A DNA stretch of 64,000 bases from Campylobacter anatolicus (GCF_018145655.1 NZ_JAGSSY010000001.1:542581-606580); one strand, 5' to 3'. Numbered from the stretch's first letter, positions 29,222-38,772 are shown. Made by a program: numbers and translations. The notes: generated by a model not told the origin, from the sequence alone.

Positions 29222-29739
29222 ATAAACTTCTAAGTTCAGTGTTGGCTTTTAGCCTCGTTGCAAGTGTTGCTATGGCTGGAGAACATCCGATAGGCGAGCC
29301 TGTAGAAATAAATGGTATGGAGATAGCAGCTGTGTATCTAGAGCCTATTGATATGGAGCCAAAAGGCATTGACCTAGCACCAAGCCTAGCCGATCTACAC
29401 CTTGAAGCAGACATTCACGCCATAGAGGGTAATAAAAATGGCTTTGGAGAGGGTGAGTGGATACCATATCTAAAAGTAAACTATGAGCTTAAAAATTTAG
29501 ACAATGGTAAGATCAAAAAAGGCACTTTTATGCCTATGGTTGCGGCCGATGGTCCTCACTATGGTGCAAACTTAAAAATGGATACTGGCGTAGGCAACTA
29601 TGAGCTTAAATTTCACATTGAAAACCCAGAGAAGCAAGGCTTTGGTCGCCACGCTGACAAAGACACTGGCGTTGGCAAATGGTTTGAGCCATTTACAACT
29701 ACTTATACATTCCAATGGACAGGTGGTCCTGTTAAATAA
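29218..29739 (+). CDS. p19: P19 periplasmic iron-binding protein
   Basis: 173 aa with a 20-residue signal peptide ending VAMAGEH. A copper- and iron-binding immunoglobulin-like protein that works with the FTR1 permease. Family landmarks are EIAAVYLEPIDMEP, DIHAIEGNKNGFGEGEWIPY, MPMVAADGPHYGANL and GRHADKDTGVGKWFEP; metal-ligand His and Met residues are present. AAAGGAG before its ATG lies within the end of the permease gene. A hairpin terminator follows, so this gene may be made in excess of the ABC genes downstream. Confidence 0.95.
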   Translation: MNKLLSSVLAFSLVASVAMAGEHPIGEPVEINGMEIAAVYLEPIDMEPKGIDLAPSLADLHLEADIHAIEGNKNGFGEGEWIPYLKVNYELKNLDNGKIKKGTFMPMVAADGPHYGANLKMDTGVGNYELKFHIENPEKQGFGRHADKDTGVGKWFEPFTTTYTFQWTGGPVK

Positions 29740-29743
29740 TTTT

Positions 29744-29772
29744 AATGGGCGAGAAATCGCCCATTTTATATT
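29744..29772 (+). terminator. Hairpin after p19 (possible partial terminator)
   Basis: A 9-bp stem (AATGGGCGA / TCGCCCATT) with a GAAA tetraloop followed by TTTTA. It falls inside the presumed operon, so partial read-through is likely. Confidence 0.65.
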
Positions 29773-29790
29773 AAATTTTTAAGGTTTTTT

Positions 29791-31158
29791 ATGTCTATTT
29801 ACTTCGTTCAAGTCATAACTGCTTTGCTTGGATTTACACTTTTTGCTGCTTTAAACAACAAAGAAAAAAGCTTAAAATATATATTTCTACTATCCGCATT
29901 TGGCGTATTTTTTGGGATTATTATATTTAAAATCGCACGTAACGTGTTGCTTGATGCTAGTACAAAATTAGTCATAGATTGCATAACTATGATTTTTTTG
30001 TGTATCACTTTACTTTGGATTTTTTTTGAGTTTAAACCAGCAAAAATTTTTACTTTTTTGGTACTTGGCGTAGGATATGGGTTTAATTATAGTGCAATAA
30101 GTGCATTGTTCCCACTATTTAATGGCGAATTACTTGACACACAAAGTATTATTAGCTTTTTTCTTATGCTATTTGGATTTTTGGTTGTTTTTATCTCATT
30201 TTTTGTCATTTCAAATTTAAAAAAGAGTTTAAGTATAATAAGTTTAAGGCTATTTAGCCTTGTTGTTTTAACAGCTTTGATCGTTGAAAAACTCTCAAAC
30301 GCTATGCTTGAGCTTATGCGGGCAGGACAAATTCCTACCTATCCGCAAGTTCTCTCTATGGTTGCAAAAGGTATTTATATCTCAACTTTTATAGTGTATT
30401 TTTTCATTTTTATCATACTTATCTTAGCATTTTTGCACTTTAGCTCACGCCCTGCGAATGTGAGCAAGAGTGAGATTGGGGTTATTAAATTTAGATTTGT
30501 AAAGGCTGTGCGTGAAAAGGCTGAGATGAATGCTAAAACTATCATTTCATTATCTATCATAGCACTTATTTTTTGCCTATATTATGACTTTTATGCATCA
30601 CGCCCGCCTCAAATTTCAAAGCCGATTTTAGTTGAACCAAAGGATAATAAATTTACATTTGACGTTGATATATTAAAGGATAATAAACTTCACCGCTATG
30701 CCTATATCACAGATGAGGGTAAGGAGGTAAGATTTTTTTTACTTAACCGTTTTAGTGATAGAGCATCTCCGACTATAGTCTTTGATGCTTGTGCAATATG
30801 TGGAGATATGGGATATGTTAAAAAGGGTGATGATCTTATATGTATTTCATGCAATGTACGAATTTTCTTGCCATCCGTTGGTAAAGAGGGCGGTTGCAAC
30901 CCAATCCCAATGCCGTTTAGCTTTGATGGTAAAAATATTGTGGTTGATTATGAGACTATTTTAAGTGGATCAAACTATTTTAGCAAAGTTGTTGAAAGAC
31001 AGATGATTGACCCAGTTAGCCGTAAAAAGGTAAGCAATATCGGTTCACGATCATATTTGTATTACAATCGCACATATTTCTTTGAAAATAACGAAACACA
31101 GGCTAAGTTTGAGGCAAATCCTGAAAAATATGTAGATATTAATGGGACTTTAAAATGA
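29791..31158 (+). CDS. DUF2318 membrane protein (Cj1660-like)
   Basis: 455 aa. The N-terminal two thirds has about seven membrane helices; the C-terminal third is a periplasmic DUF2318 domain with DACAICGDMGYVKKGDDLIC, CISCNVRIF and a final GGCNPIPMPF. These cysteines probably bind metal. Conserved in P19/FTR1 clusters, where it is thought to help handle or reduce iron. Overlaps the next gene by 4 bp. Confidence 0.85.
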   Translation: MSIYFVQVITALLGFTLFAALNNKEKSLKYIFLLSAFGVFFGIIIFKIARNVLLDASTKLVIDCITMIFLCITLLWIFFEFKPAKIFTFLVLGVGYGFNYSAISALFPLFNGELLDTQSIISFFLMLFGFLVVFISFFVISNLKKSLSIISLRLFSLVVLTALIVEKLSNAMLELMRAGQIPTYPQVLSMVAKGIYISTFIVYFFIFIILILAFLHFSSRPANVSKSEIGVIKFRFVKAVREKAEMNAKTIISLSIIALIFCLYYDFYASRPPQISKPILVEPKDNKFTFDVDILKDNKLHRYAYITDEGKEVRFFLLNRFSDRASPTIVFDACAICGDMGYVKKGDDLICISCNVRIFLPSVGKEGGCNPIPMPFSFDGKNIVVDYETILSGSNYFSKVVERQMIDPVSRKKVSNIGSRSYLYYNRTYFFENNETQAKFEANPEKYVDINGTLK

Positions 31159-32447
31159 AAAATATACAACTTAGACTTATAAAAAGCTCCATAACAGGCT
31201 CAAAAGTGCAAAAGCTAATGGCGTTTATCACGATACTTTTAGCTACAATTTTGATCGCTTGTATGTTAAATATCACTCTTAAAATCGGTGATCAAGTCGC
31301 AGGTGAGCTACGAAGCTATGGTTCAAACATCGTGGTGTTGCCACGTGGTGATAGCCTTAGCATAGAGATAGAAGGCAAGAGTTTTACGCCGTTAAAATCA
31401 CAAAATTTTATAAAAGAGGCTAATTTATACAAGATAAAAGATATATTTTGGCGAAATAATATCGTGGCATTTGCACCATTTTTAAGCATAAATGTTAAAG
31501 ACACAAACGGCAAGGAGTTTGCACTAGTTGGGACATATTTTGATAAAAATATAGGCTTAGCTGATGAGCCTGAGTTTAGTACTGGTGTTAAGACACTCTT
31601 TGGATTTTGGGGCGTTAGTGGCGAGTGGGTGAAGGATGACAGCATTGATGAGGTGTTAGTAGGTGCTGAATTAGCTGAACGTGAGGGCTTAAAAATAGGC
31701 GATACATTAAATTTAAATGGCGTAAGTAGTGCTAAAAGCGTTAAAGTCATAGGTATTTTAAATGGAGATAGTGATGAGACACATAAACTTGTTGGCTCAC
31801 TTAAACTTGCCCAAGAGCTTTCAGGACATATTGGCGAGTTTAGCAAGGCTGAGGTTTCAGCGATGACGATACCAGAAAACGACCTATCTTTAAAAGCTAG
31901 GCGAAATTTAGACAGCCTTGATAGTGTTGAGTATGATCTTTGGTACTGCTCGGCATATGTTAGCTCTATTGCTTATCAGATAGAGGAAAACTTCGCTGGG
32001 ATTAGTGCAAAGGCTAGTTTGCAAGTAAGTGATGCCGAGAGTAATATCGTTAAAAAAATTCAAAGCTTAATGGGAATAGTCAGCATTATCGCACTTATCG
32101 TCTCGGCTATTGGCATAACATCGCTAATGACGAGTGAAATTTACCGTCGCAAAAAGGAGATTGGTTTACTAAAGGCCATAGGTGCAAGCAACTTTGAAAT
32201 TTATACACTTTTTGTGAGCGAAAGCCTTGTAGTAGCATTTTTTGCTGGTGTGATAGGTGCATTTTTGGGATATGCTCTAAGCTACGTGATGGCTTATACG
32301 ATATTTTCTCATGGCATAGGCATAGCGTGGATAGTGCTACCGCTATGCGTGGCATTTGCCCTGCTTATCTCAGTCATTGGCTCGCTAGTGCCTATGAGAA
32401 ATGTTATAAATTTACTCCCAGCTGAGGTGCTTTATGACCGCAAATAG
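31155..32447 (+). CDS. FtsX-like ABC transporter permease (Cj1661-like)
   Basis: 430 aa. One N-terminal helix, a large periplasmic MacB-type domain with VLVGAELAEREGLKIGDTL, and three C-terminal helices including TSLMTSEIYRRKKEIGLLKA, the hallmark of FtsX/MacB permeases. It works with the next two genes as a MacB-like mechanotransmission transporter. Substrate unknown; the conserved link to P19 suggests iron handling in the periplasm. Overlaps the next gene by 14 bp. Confidence 0.88.
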   Translation: MKNIQLRLIKSSITGSKVQKLMAFITILLATILIACMLNITLKIGDQVAGELRSYGSNIVVLPRGDSLSIEIEGKSFTPLKSQNFIKEANLYKIKDIFWRNNIVAFAPFLSINVKDTNGKEFALVGTYFDKNIGLADEPEFSTGVKTLFGFWGVSGEWVKDDSIDEVLVGAELAEREGLKIGDTLNLNGVSSAKSVKVIGILNGDSDETHKLVGSLKLAQELSGHIGEFSKAEVSAMTIPENDLSLKARRNLDSLDSVEYDLWYCSAYVSSIAYQIEENFAGISAKASLQVSDAESNIVKKIQSLMGIVSIIALIVSAIGITSLMTSEIYRRKKEIGLLKAIGASNFEIYTLFVSESLVVAFFAGVIGAFLGYALSYVMAYTIFSHGIGIAWIVLPLCVAFALLISVIGSLVPMRNVINLLPAEVLYDRK

Positions 32448-33576
32448 AAATTTCTTTTTAAATTTAATATATAAAAGTATAAAAAATGGTTCATCTCGTG
32501 TGGCTGTTATCGCCGTATCTATACTGCTTGGAGCGTGTGTGTGTGCGGCGTTTATCAATGTATATCTTGACATTGACTCAAAAGTTTCACGTGAGCTTAA
32601 AACTTATGGTGCAAATATGATCTTTGCACCCACAAATATGGCTATTGTTGATGATATGAGTGAAGATAAATATAATCAAATAGTTGCAAAAATCCCAGCT
32701 GATAAACTACTTGGAGATAGCGGATATATATTTACCCAGGCAAATATCGGACCCACAAATGCTATAATAATGGGTGTAAAATTTAGTAAACTAAAAACCG
32801 TTAAACCATTTTTAGATGTGCGTGATGGGACAATGATAAATGTTGATTTTGACGATAAAAACGTGCTTATTGGCGTTGACTTGGCTAAACAGGCAGGATT
32901 TAAAGTAGGCGATACGATAGATCTTCGTGCTATTGGTTCAAACGATGGCGAAAAAGTGAAGATTAAGGGCATAGTTGCAAGCGGTGATAAAGAGGACGCA
33001 CTACTCATAACCTCGCTAAATCTAGCTCAAAAGATAGCTAAAAAAGAGAATAAAATAAACTACGCCGAAGCGGTTGTGCTTGGAAATTTTGATGAGATAA
33101 ATGCCTTTGCTAAAAATTTAGATAGCGATGAGATCGTAGCAAAACCAGTCGCGAAGGTCTCAAAGTCAGAGGGCTTTATACTTGAAAAGATCAAGCTTTT
33201 AATGGCACTTGTCTCACTTGTAATACTTCTTATCACTTCAATGTGTGTAAATACCACGCTTAGCTCTATATTACTCTCTCGTTCTCGTGAGATAGCCTTG
33301 CTTAGGGCGTTGGGTGCTAGCAAAAATGACGTTTCTAAACTATTTGGATTTGAGACCTTTATGATAGCGTTTTTGAGTGCATTACTTGGTGCATTTTTGG
33401 GCTATTTTCTAGCCCAAGTGCTTGGATATGCGATATTTGATTCAAGTATTGATTTTAGAATTTTAAGTGTACCGCTTGCGGTTATTATATCGCTTGTGTT
33501 TGCAGCGGTTGCAGCTCTTTATCCGATAAAAAGGGCATTAGATAACAAGATGGCAGATATATTAAGAGGAGAGTAG
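32434..33576 (+). CDS. FtsX-like ABC transporter permease (Cj1662-like)
   Basis: 380 aa, a paralogue of the preceding permease with the same layout: N-terminal helix, periplasmic domain with VLIGVDLAKQAGFKVGDTI, and C-terminal helices containing LSSILLSRSREIALLRALGA. The two presumably form a heterodimer. It starts inside its neighbour and its stop directly abuts the ATPase start, consistent with coupled translation. Confidence 0.88.
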   Translation: MTANRNFFLNLIYKSIKNGSSRVAVIAVSILLGACVCAAFINVYLDIDSKVSRELKTYGANMIFAPTNMAIVDDMSEDKYNQIVAKIPADKLLGDSGYIFTQANIGPTNAIIMGVKFSKLKTVKPFLDVRDGTMINVDFDDKNVLIGVDLAKQAGFKVGDTIDLRAIGSNDGEKVKIKGIVASGDKEDALLITSLNLAQKIAKKENKINYAEAVVLGNFDEINAFAKNLDSDEIVAKPVAKVSKSEGFILEKIKLLMALVSLVILLITSMCVNTTLSSILLSRSREIALLRALGASKNDVSKLFGFETFMIAFLSALLGAFLGYFLAQVLGYAIFDSSIDFRILSVPLAVIISLVFAAVAALYPIKRALDNKMADILRGE

Positions 33577-34287
33577 ATGTCAAAGGTATTAGAACTAAAA
33601 GATATTTGTAAGAGATTCGGCGATGTAGTCGCACTTGATAGTATAAGCTTTGATGTTAGTCGTGGCGAGTGGATAAGTGTAATGGGTCCAAGCGGTAGTG
33701 GTAAAAGTACACTTGTAAATATCCTTTCTCTTATGGATGAGCCAACTAGTGGCACATATCTGCTAGGCGGAGATGATGCAAGTCGTTTAAATGCTGATGA
33801 TACGCTTAAATTTAGACGAGAGAAAATAGGACTTATTTTTCAGCAGTTTCACCTCGTGCCGTATTTAAGTGCATTAGAAAACGTTATGATAGCTCAGTAT
33901 TACCATAGTAGTGTTGATGAAGATGACGCTAAAAGGGCGTTAGAGCGTGTGGGACTAGGACATAGGCTAGATCACCGCCCAAGTCAGCTAAGTGGTGGTG
34001 AGCAACAACGTCTTTGTATCGCTCGTTCACTCATAAACGACCCTGAAATTTTAATCGCTGATGAACCTACGGGCAACCTTGATGAAGCAAATGAACGCGT
34101 TGTTTTGGAGCTTTTTAAACAGCTTAGAAACGAAGGCAAGACGATACTTCTTATCACACACAACCCAGATCTTGGTGAATTTGGCGATAAGATAGTCTAT
34201 CTAAAACATGGAAGACTTGAAAATATAGATGTTATAAGCGATGAAAGACGAGTAAAAGCAGATGCTAAAATTGGAGCTATAAAATAA
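33577..34287 (+). CDS. ABC transporter ATPase (Cj1663-like, LolD/MacB type)
   Basis: 236 aa. Walker A GPSGSGKST at residues 37-45, Q-loop IFQQFHLVPYL, signature LSGGEQQR, Walker B ILIADEPTGNLD and switch His in LLITHNPDLG. Energises the two FtsX-like permeases. Its stop overlaps the next start (TAATG). Confidence 0.93.
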   Translation: MSKVLELKDICKRFGDVVALDSISFDVSRGEWISVMGPSGSGKSTLVNILSLMDEPTSGTYLLGGDDASRLNADDTLKFRREKIGLIFQQFHLVPYLSALENVMIAQYYHSSVDEDDAKRALERVGLGHRLDHRPSQLSGGEQQRLCIARSLINDPEILIADEPTGNLDEANERVVLELFKQLRNEGKTILLITHNPDLGEFGDKIVYLKHGRLENIDVISDERRVKADAKIGAIK

Positions 34288-34796
34288 TGTGTGTAAATTT
34301 TAAGGCCATTTTTTCGCTACTTTTTATGATATTGGTTTTATTTGGATGTGGCAACGATGGGTATAATAAAAATCATATCGTACTAAACTCGCCAAATGGT
34401 GTTAAAACGCAGTATTTTCCAGAAGATCGTCGCTTAATGATGAATGATGGCAAGGCGTATATGCTATTTTTCTTTGGTACGAGTTGTGGCGTATGTATGG
34501 CTCAAGCTCCAATAATAAATGAAATTTACAGCGAATTTAGCGATAAATTTAGCATTTATGGGATCTTTGGACCAAGCCTTGGCTTTGATAAGGATCTAGC
34601 GATTATAAAAGAACACGATATTAATTATAATGTTATTAGTGATAAAATTTCAGTTGATTACTTCTCAAAAGTAGTTGGTGGTGTAATGGGCGTCCCTGCT
34701 ATATTTATATTTGATAGTCATGGCAATCTTAAAAGGCGTTTCATTGGATTAACGCCAAAGCCAACATTAGAAAATGAGATAAAACTTATACTTTAA
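34287..34796 (+). CDS. TlpA-like thioredoxin lipoprotein (Cj1664/Cj1665-like)
   Basis: 169 aa. Lipoprotein signal peptide with lipobox LFGC, then a thioredoxin fold with active site CGVC in GTSCGVCMAQAP and the cis-proline in MGVPAIFIFD. A periplasmic thiol reductase. C. jejuni has two such genes at this point of the P19 cluster, whereas only one is present here. It may keep the cysteines of the DUF2318 protein reduced; that is inference. Confidence 0.88.
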   Translation: MCVNFKAIFSLLFMILVLFGCGNDGYNKNHIVLNSPNGVKTQYFPEDRRLMMNDGKAYMLFFFGTSCGVCMAQAPIINEIYSEFSDKFSIYGIFGPSLGFDKDLAIIKEHDINYNVISDKISVDYFSKVVGGVMGVPAIFIFDSHGNLKRRFIGLTPKPTLENEIKLIL

Positions 34797-34833
34797 ATTA
34801 CGGTATAATTAGCTAAATTTAAAGGATAAGGTT

Positions 34834-35409
34834 ATGAAAAAGCTTATAAATTTATGCATTTTTGCATTTGTACTGTTTTTGTCAGGTTGTGCGACAAGCT
34901 CCACACCGAGCCTTTATACGCAAAGCTCTGTGCCGATATTTGTTACCACGCAAGATACAAATACAACTATATTTATAAATTTCAAAAATTCATCAGGTGC
35001 TATTAACACACTTGAAAACTCCGTAAAGACTAAATTTATAAATCGAGGCTACATACTTGCAAACGATATGAACACAGCTAGTATCGTGATACTTGGTGAT
35101 CTAATGTCACTACAACGCCTTGAAGTTAAAGACCCAAATGTGTTTTTAAATTTAGGTTATGGGTTTGGTAGTTTTGGAAGTGGCTATGGTATCGGCGTTG
35201 GGACGATATTTGGAGCTGATGACTTTTATGACCATCGCACAAACAGCTACATATATAAGGCAAATGTAAGCGTGATGATACGCACAAAAGAGCGAGAACA
35301 AAGCACGATATTAAGTATCCAAAGTGGTCGCAATACCTACTCGCCAAGTTATATAATGCCATTTATTGAAGATAAAATAGCTACACAGATCTTAAATTTC
35401 TTCTATTAG
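34834..35409 (+). CDS. TraT-like outer-membrane lipoprotein
   Basis: 191 aa. Lipobox LSGC at the end of the signal peptide (Cys19), followed by segments like the TraT complement-resistance family: VFVTTKN-like IFVTTQDTNTTIFINFKN, a KFINRGYILANDMNTASI segment, and a central glycine-rich hairpin GYGFGSFGSGYGIGVG that could insert in membrane. AAAGGA precedes the start. It sits 37 bp after the iron operon and may be part of it. TraT proteins block complement or mating; the role here is unknown. Confidence 0.7.
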   Translation: MKKLINLCIFAFVLFLSGCATSSTPSLYTQSSVPIFVTTQDTNTTIFINFKNSSGAINTLENSVKTKFINRGYILANDMNTASIVILGDLMSLQRLEVKDPNVFLNLGYGFGSFGSGYGIGVGTIFGADDFYDHRTNSYIYKANVSVMIRTKEREQSTILSIQSGRNTYSPSYIMPFIEDKIATQILNFFY

Positions 35410-35562
35410 CATAAGTCAGCATTACCAATTTTCATCTCGCTAGATATTTTATTTTTAAGCACAGTAGAGTATATTAGACTGTAAACTGATTATCAAAGTT
35501 GCAAATTAAAACCTTATGAATTTAAATTTTTCAATAAACCACATAATTTTTAGAAAAAACTA

Positions 35563-35591
35563 TTGACAAATATAATGTTTTACTATAAAAT
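35563..35591 (+). promoter_or_regulatory. Sigma-70 promoter before the MBL/rubredoxin gene
   Basis: TTGACA (35563-35568), 17-bp spacer, TAAAAT (35586-35591), 35 bp before the start codon. A -35 this good is unusual in Campylobacter. Confidence 0.65.
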
Positions 35592-35626
35592 TGCATACAA
35601 TTTAATTTTATACAAGGAGACAGACA

Positions 35627-36645
35627 ATGGAAACTTTGACTAAATTTAAACCAGAGCAACTCGCAAAATATAAGGGTAAAATGCAGATAAAAACGATAAA
35701 ATTCGCTGAAAATGGCTATATGAAGCAAGGCTTTGCATTTGGTGGCGAAGATGGTCCAGACAGGCACGATAACAACGTATTGTATCGTTCAGGTTTGCAA
35801 AACTATCTCATAGATACAGGTGATGATGTGATCCTTATAGATACAGGCTTTCCGCGGAATTTTCCAGTGCCGATACAAGATGAGAAGACTATGATATATA
35901 CTGGCAAAAAAATAAATGACTATATAGATGGATTAGCCAAGCTTGGTTATAAGCCAGAGCAGATTACTAAGATCATCATCACGCACAAACACATAGACCA
36001 TACTGGCGAAGTGAATAGCTTTCCAAATGCAAAAGTCTATGCCTCTCGCGTTGAGTGTGAATCAAATGAGCTAAAAGGTTGTAAGAACTTGATACCGGTT
36101 GATTTTACTAGTGGGACGTATTATAACTACGAGAAATCCGAGATCATAGCACCTGGTATACGTATGCTACCAGCTGTCGGACATACGATGGGTAATAGCA
36201 TAGCCGTGGCTGAATTAGATGGGATATTTTATATATTTCAAGGAGATGTAACCTACACAGATGAGGCACTTTATGCAAACCGCTTATCTGATTTTTATGA
36301 AGATATAAATGAGGCTAGAAAGACTTAAATACTTTGCGTGAGTTTATCAAAGAGCACCCATGTGTGTATCTCTCAACTCATACACCACTTGGATATGAGA
36401 ATTTAGAGGCTAAAAAGATAGTAGATCTTGATAATCCGCCTAAAAATGAGTTTATAAAAAATGCCGACTTTATCTATGATGCACCAACTGGCAGATATAT
36501 CTGCTCGGTATGTGGATATATCTATGACCCTAAGCTTGGCGATCCAGAGCATGGCATAGCACCCGGGACAAAGTTTGAAGACTTGCCTGATGAGTGGCAC
36601 TGCCCAAACTGTGCTTCAGGGCAGGATAAATTTAGTAAAGCGTAA
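35627..36645 (+). pseudogene. Metallo-beta-lactamase fold / rubredoxin fusion, frameshifted
   Basis: The first 233 codons encode an MBL-fold hydrolase: LIDTGDDVILIDTGFP, metal motif THKHIDHTGE, VGHTMGN, FQGDVTYTDE. TAA at 36326 ends it. Another frame carries on with [19 protein letters not shown], the end of the MBL domain, and then a complete rubredoxin with [12 protein letters not shown] and WHCPNCASG. One missing T in ACTT(T)AAAT would restore a single 339-aa protein. Whether this is a real mutation or a sequencing error cannot be told. No slippery heptamer is seen. A likely redox or oxygen-defence protein with AAGGAG and a strong promoter. Confidence 0.8.
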
Positions 36646-36697
36646 GCAATGGGCTAAACTTAGTCCATAAAATTTAATATAAAACAAGGAGAAAAAG

Positions 36698-37243
36698 ATG
36701 AGTTTTTATGACATAAATGTAAAGGACAAAAAGGGTGAGATGGTAAGTCTTAGCGAGTATAAGGGTAAAGTTATTTTAGTGATTAACTCTGCGACTGGTT
36801 GTGGATTTACCCCACAATATAATGAACTAGAAAGACTTTATGAAACCTATAAGGATAGAGGCTTTATAATACTTGATTTTCCGTGCGATCAGTTTGGGCA
36901 TCAAACACCAGGCAGCGACGAGGAGATAAGCGAGTTTTGTCAGATGAAATTTGGCGTGAAGTTTCCGCAGTTTGCAAAGATAGAGGTAAATGGTAAAAAT
37001 GCAGCTGAAGTGTTTAAATTTTTAAAGAGCCAAAAGGGCTTTGGTGGGTTTGACAAAGATCACAAGCATTTTGCTGTATTAGATGATATGCTTAGAAAAG
37101 TAGACAGCGAATATGAGAAAAATCCCGATATAAAGCGGAATTTTACTAAATTTTTACTAGACAAAGACGGTAAGGTAGTAGCGAGATTTGAGTCAACGGC
37201 AGGAGCCGATAAGATAGAAGAGTGCTTAAAAACACTACTTTAA
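36698..37243 (+). CDS. Glutathione peroxidase-family thiol peroxidase with Trp-to-Arg change
   Basis: 181 aa, Cys-type GPx. Peroxidatic Cys35 in NSATGCGFTPQY; resolving-type cysteine region DFPCDQFGHQTPG with the tetrad Gln; the C-terminal WNFTKFL block reads RNFTKFL, so the tetrad Trp is Arg147 (CGG instead of TGG). Bacterial members use thioredoxin to reduce peroxides. AAGGAG precedes the ATG. It lies between the MBL/rubredoxin gene and an OhrR-like regulator, a peroxide-defence setting. Confidence 0.9.
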   Translation: MSFYDINVKDKKGEMVSLSEYKGKVILVINSATGCGFTPQYNELERLYETYKDRGFIILDFPCDQFGHQTPGSDEEISEFCQMKFGVKFPQFAKIEVNGKNAAEVFKFLKSQKGFGGFDKDHKHFAVLDDMLRKVDSEYEKNPDIKRNFTKFLLDKDGKVVARFESTAGADKIEECLKTLL

Positions 37244-37369
37244 ATCTATAACTAAGTAAAAGTCTCAAATCAAAATTAGTAATATCTAAAAAATGCTAAT
37301 GAAATGAGGCTAAGCTTATGCAAAGAGTGGGAAATTTTGCTAAAATAGTGTGAAATTTAAAGGAACAAG

Positions 37370-37816
37370 ATGAAGATAGACGATAAGCTTAGACTAAAAA
37401 ACCAGCTTTGTTTTCCACTTTATGTCGCATCAAAAGAGATCACAAAACTTTATAGACCATTTTTAGACGAGATAGATCTCACATACACGCAGTATATCGC
37501 GATGATAGTTTTATGGGAGCATGAACAAATGAGTGTAAAAGATCTTGGTGAGATGCTCTATCTTGATTCAGGTACTCTTACTCCGCTTTTAAAAAAGTTA
37601 GAAGAGAAGGGTTTTATAGAGCGAAATAGAGCTAGTTATGATGAACGAAATGTGATTATCTCGCTGACTAAAAATGGTAAGAACCTACACGATAAAGCAG
37701 CCTTAGTCCCTGATAAGATGAGTGCTTGCGTTTGTTATGATGAGAAAAACGCAAAGCAACTTTATGAGCTACTTTATGGACTAATAGGCAAGATAAGTCC
37801 ATCTCATAAAAGGTAA
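37370..37816 (+). CDS. OhrR-like MarR-family regulator
   Basis: 148 aa. N-terminal KNQLCFPLYVAS with reactive Cys14, exactly where OhrR senses organic peroxides, followed by LYRPFLDEIDLTYTQYIAMI (OhrR family). The winged helix has LGEMLYLDSGTLTPLLKKLE. AAAGGA before the start. No ohr gene is nearby; the likely target is the upstream peroxidase or its own promoter. Converges with rrc. Confidence 0.85.
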   Translation: MKIDDKLRLKNQLCFPLYVASKEITKLYRPFLDEIDLTYTQYIAMIVLWEHEQMSVKDLGEMLYLDSGTLTPLLKKLEEKGFIERNRASYDERNVIISLTKNGKNLHDKAALVPDKMSACVCYDEKNAKQLYELLYGLIGKISPSHKR

Positions 37817-37898
37817 AATTGATAAAATTTAGATATTTTTACGGATTAAATGTAAAATTTTAAAGATAAAAATATTTCAAATGATTTTAAATTTTTGT

Positions 37899-37933
37899 AA
37901 AAAAACGAGCGAAAAGCTAAAAACAATCGCTCG
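37899..37933 (-). terminator. Intrinsic terminator of rrc
   Basis: On the - strand, a 7-bp stem CGAGCGA / TCGCTCG (37933-37906) with a 14-nt loop is followed directly by seven T (37905-37899). Confidence 0.75.
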
Positions 37934-37954
37934 CAAGAAGTAGTATTTAAAAGA

Positions 37955-38599
37955 TTATCCTAAAAACTCGCGTTTAAAATACTCCTTTGGTGCTTTACAA
38001 AGTGGACAGGCACTTGGGGCTTTTTTACCACGATGGACGTGTCCGCACACCTCACAAACCCACACTTCATCATCATCTCCTTCAAAAAATCCATCTTCAT
38101 CAAGTATCTTTTTGAGTTCTAAATACTCACGTTCATGCTCTACTTCAACCTTTGCGATAGCATTAAATAGCCGTGCGATAGCCTTTTTATCCTCATTAGT
38201 GGCGATCTTTGCAAAGTCTGGATACATAGTTGTATGCTCATAGTTCTCTCCAGCCGCTGCATCAAGCAGATTTTTATCCATCTTATCAATAGGATCGTTC
38301 ATTAATTCGTGATAGGCCTTAAACTCTGCTCTTGCATGCCATTTTTCATTCTCTGCTGCTTCGTAAAAATGCTTTGCGATAGCGTGGTATCCTGCCTCAC
38401 GTGCAAGATCGCCGTAAAGTTCGTATTTATTACGAGCCATAGACTCGCCAGCAAAGGCTTTCATTAAATTTACTGCCGTAAGATCGCTTGTAACGCACTC
38501 CATATCCTCGCCACAACAGCTTAAAGTACCGCCGCCTACATTTTGCACCTCTACTACATTGCCACACTTTTTGCACTTGTATGTTTCATATTGTCTCAT
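37955..38599 (-). CDS. rrc: Desulforubrerythrin (Rrc)
   Basis: 214 aa from ATG 38599 (GGAG five bases upstream; adjacent ATG 38602 is the alternative). Three metal domains: an N-terminal desulforedoxin-type Fe centre (Cys9, Cys12 and the CC of LSCCGED), a central rubrerythrin di-iron four-helix bundle with ENEKWHARAEF and EVEHEREY, and a C-terminal rubredoxin (WVCEVCG, CPLCKAP). In C. jejuni Rrc reduces hydrogen peroxide. All iron ligands expected for the three centres seem present. Confidence 0.95.
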   Translation of the reverse strand: MRQYETYKCKKCGNVVEVQNVGGGTLSCCGEDMECVTSDLTAVNLMKAFAGESMARNKYELYGDLAREAGYHAIAKHFYEAAENEKWHARAEFKAYHELMNDPIDKMDKNLLDAAAGENYEHTTMYPDFAKIATNEDKKAIARLFNAIAKVEVEHEREYLELKKILDEDGFFEGDDDEVWVCEVCGHVHRGKKAPSACPLCKAPKEYFKREFLG

Positions 38600-38772
38600 C
38601 ATTGCTCCTTTATAAAATTTTATCAATTATACCTAAATTTTGATAAAATATAAATAATAAAAATTATTGATAATAAGCTTTGTTGTATCATAAAAAGTTT
38701 TATTTTGATAATAATAAAGAAATTTAAAGTATTTTTTTATAGAATATACAAAATTTACAATGGAGAGACAAA

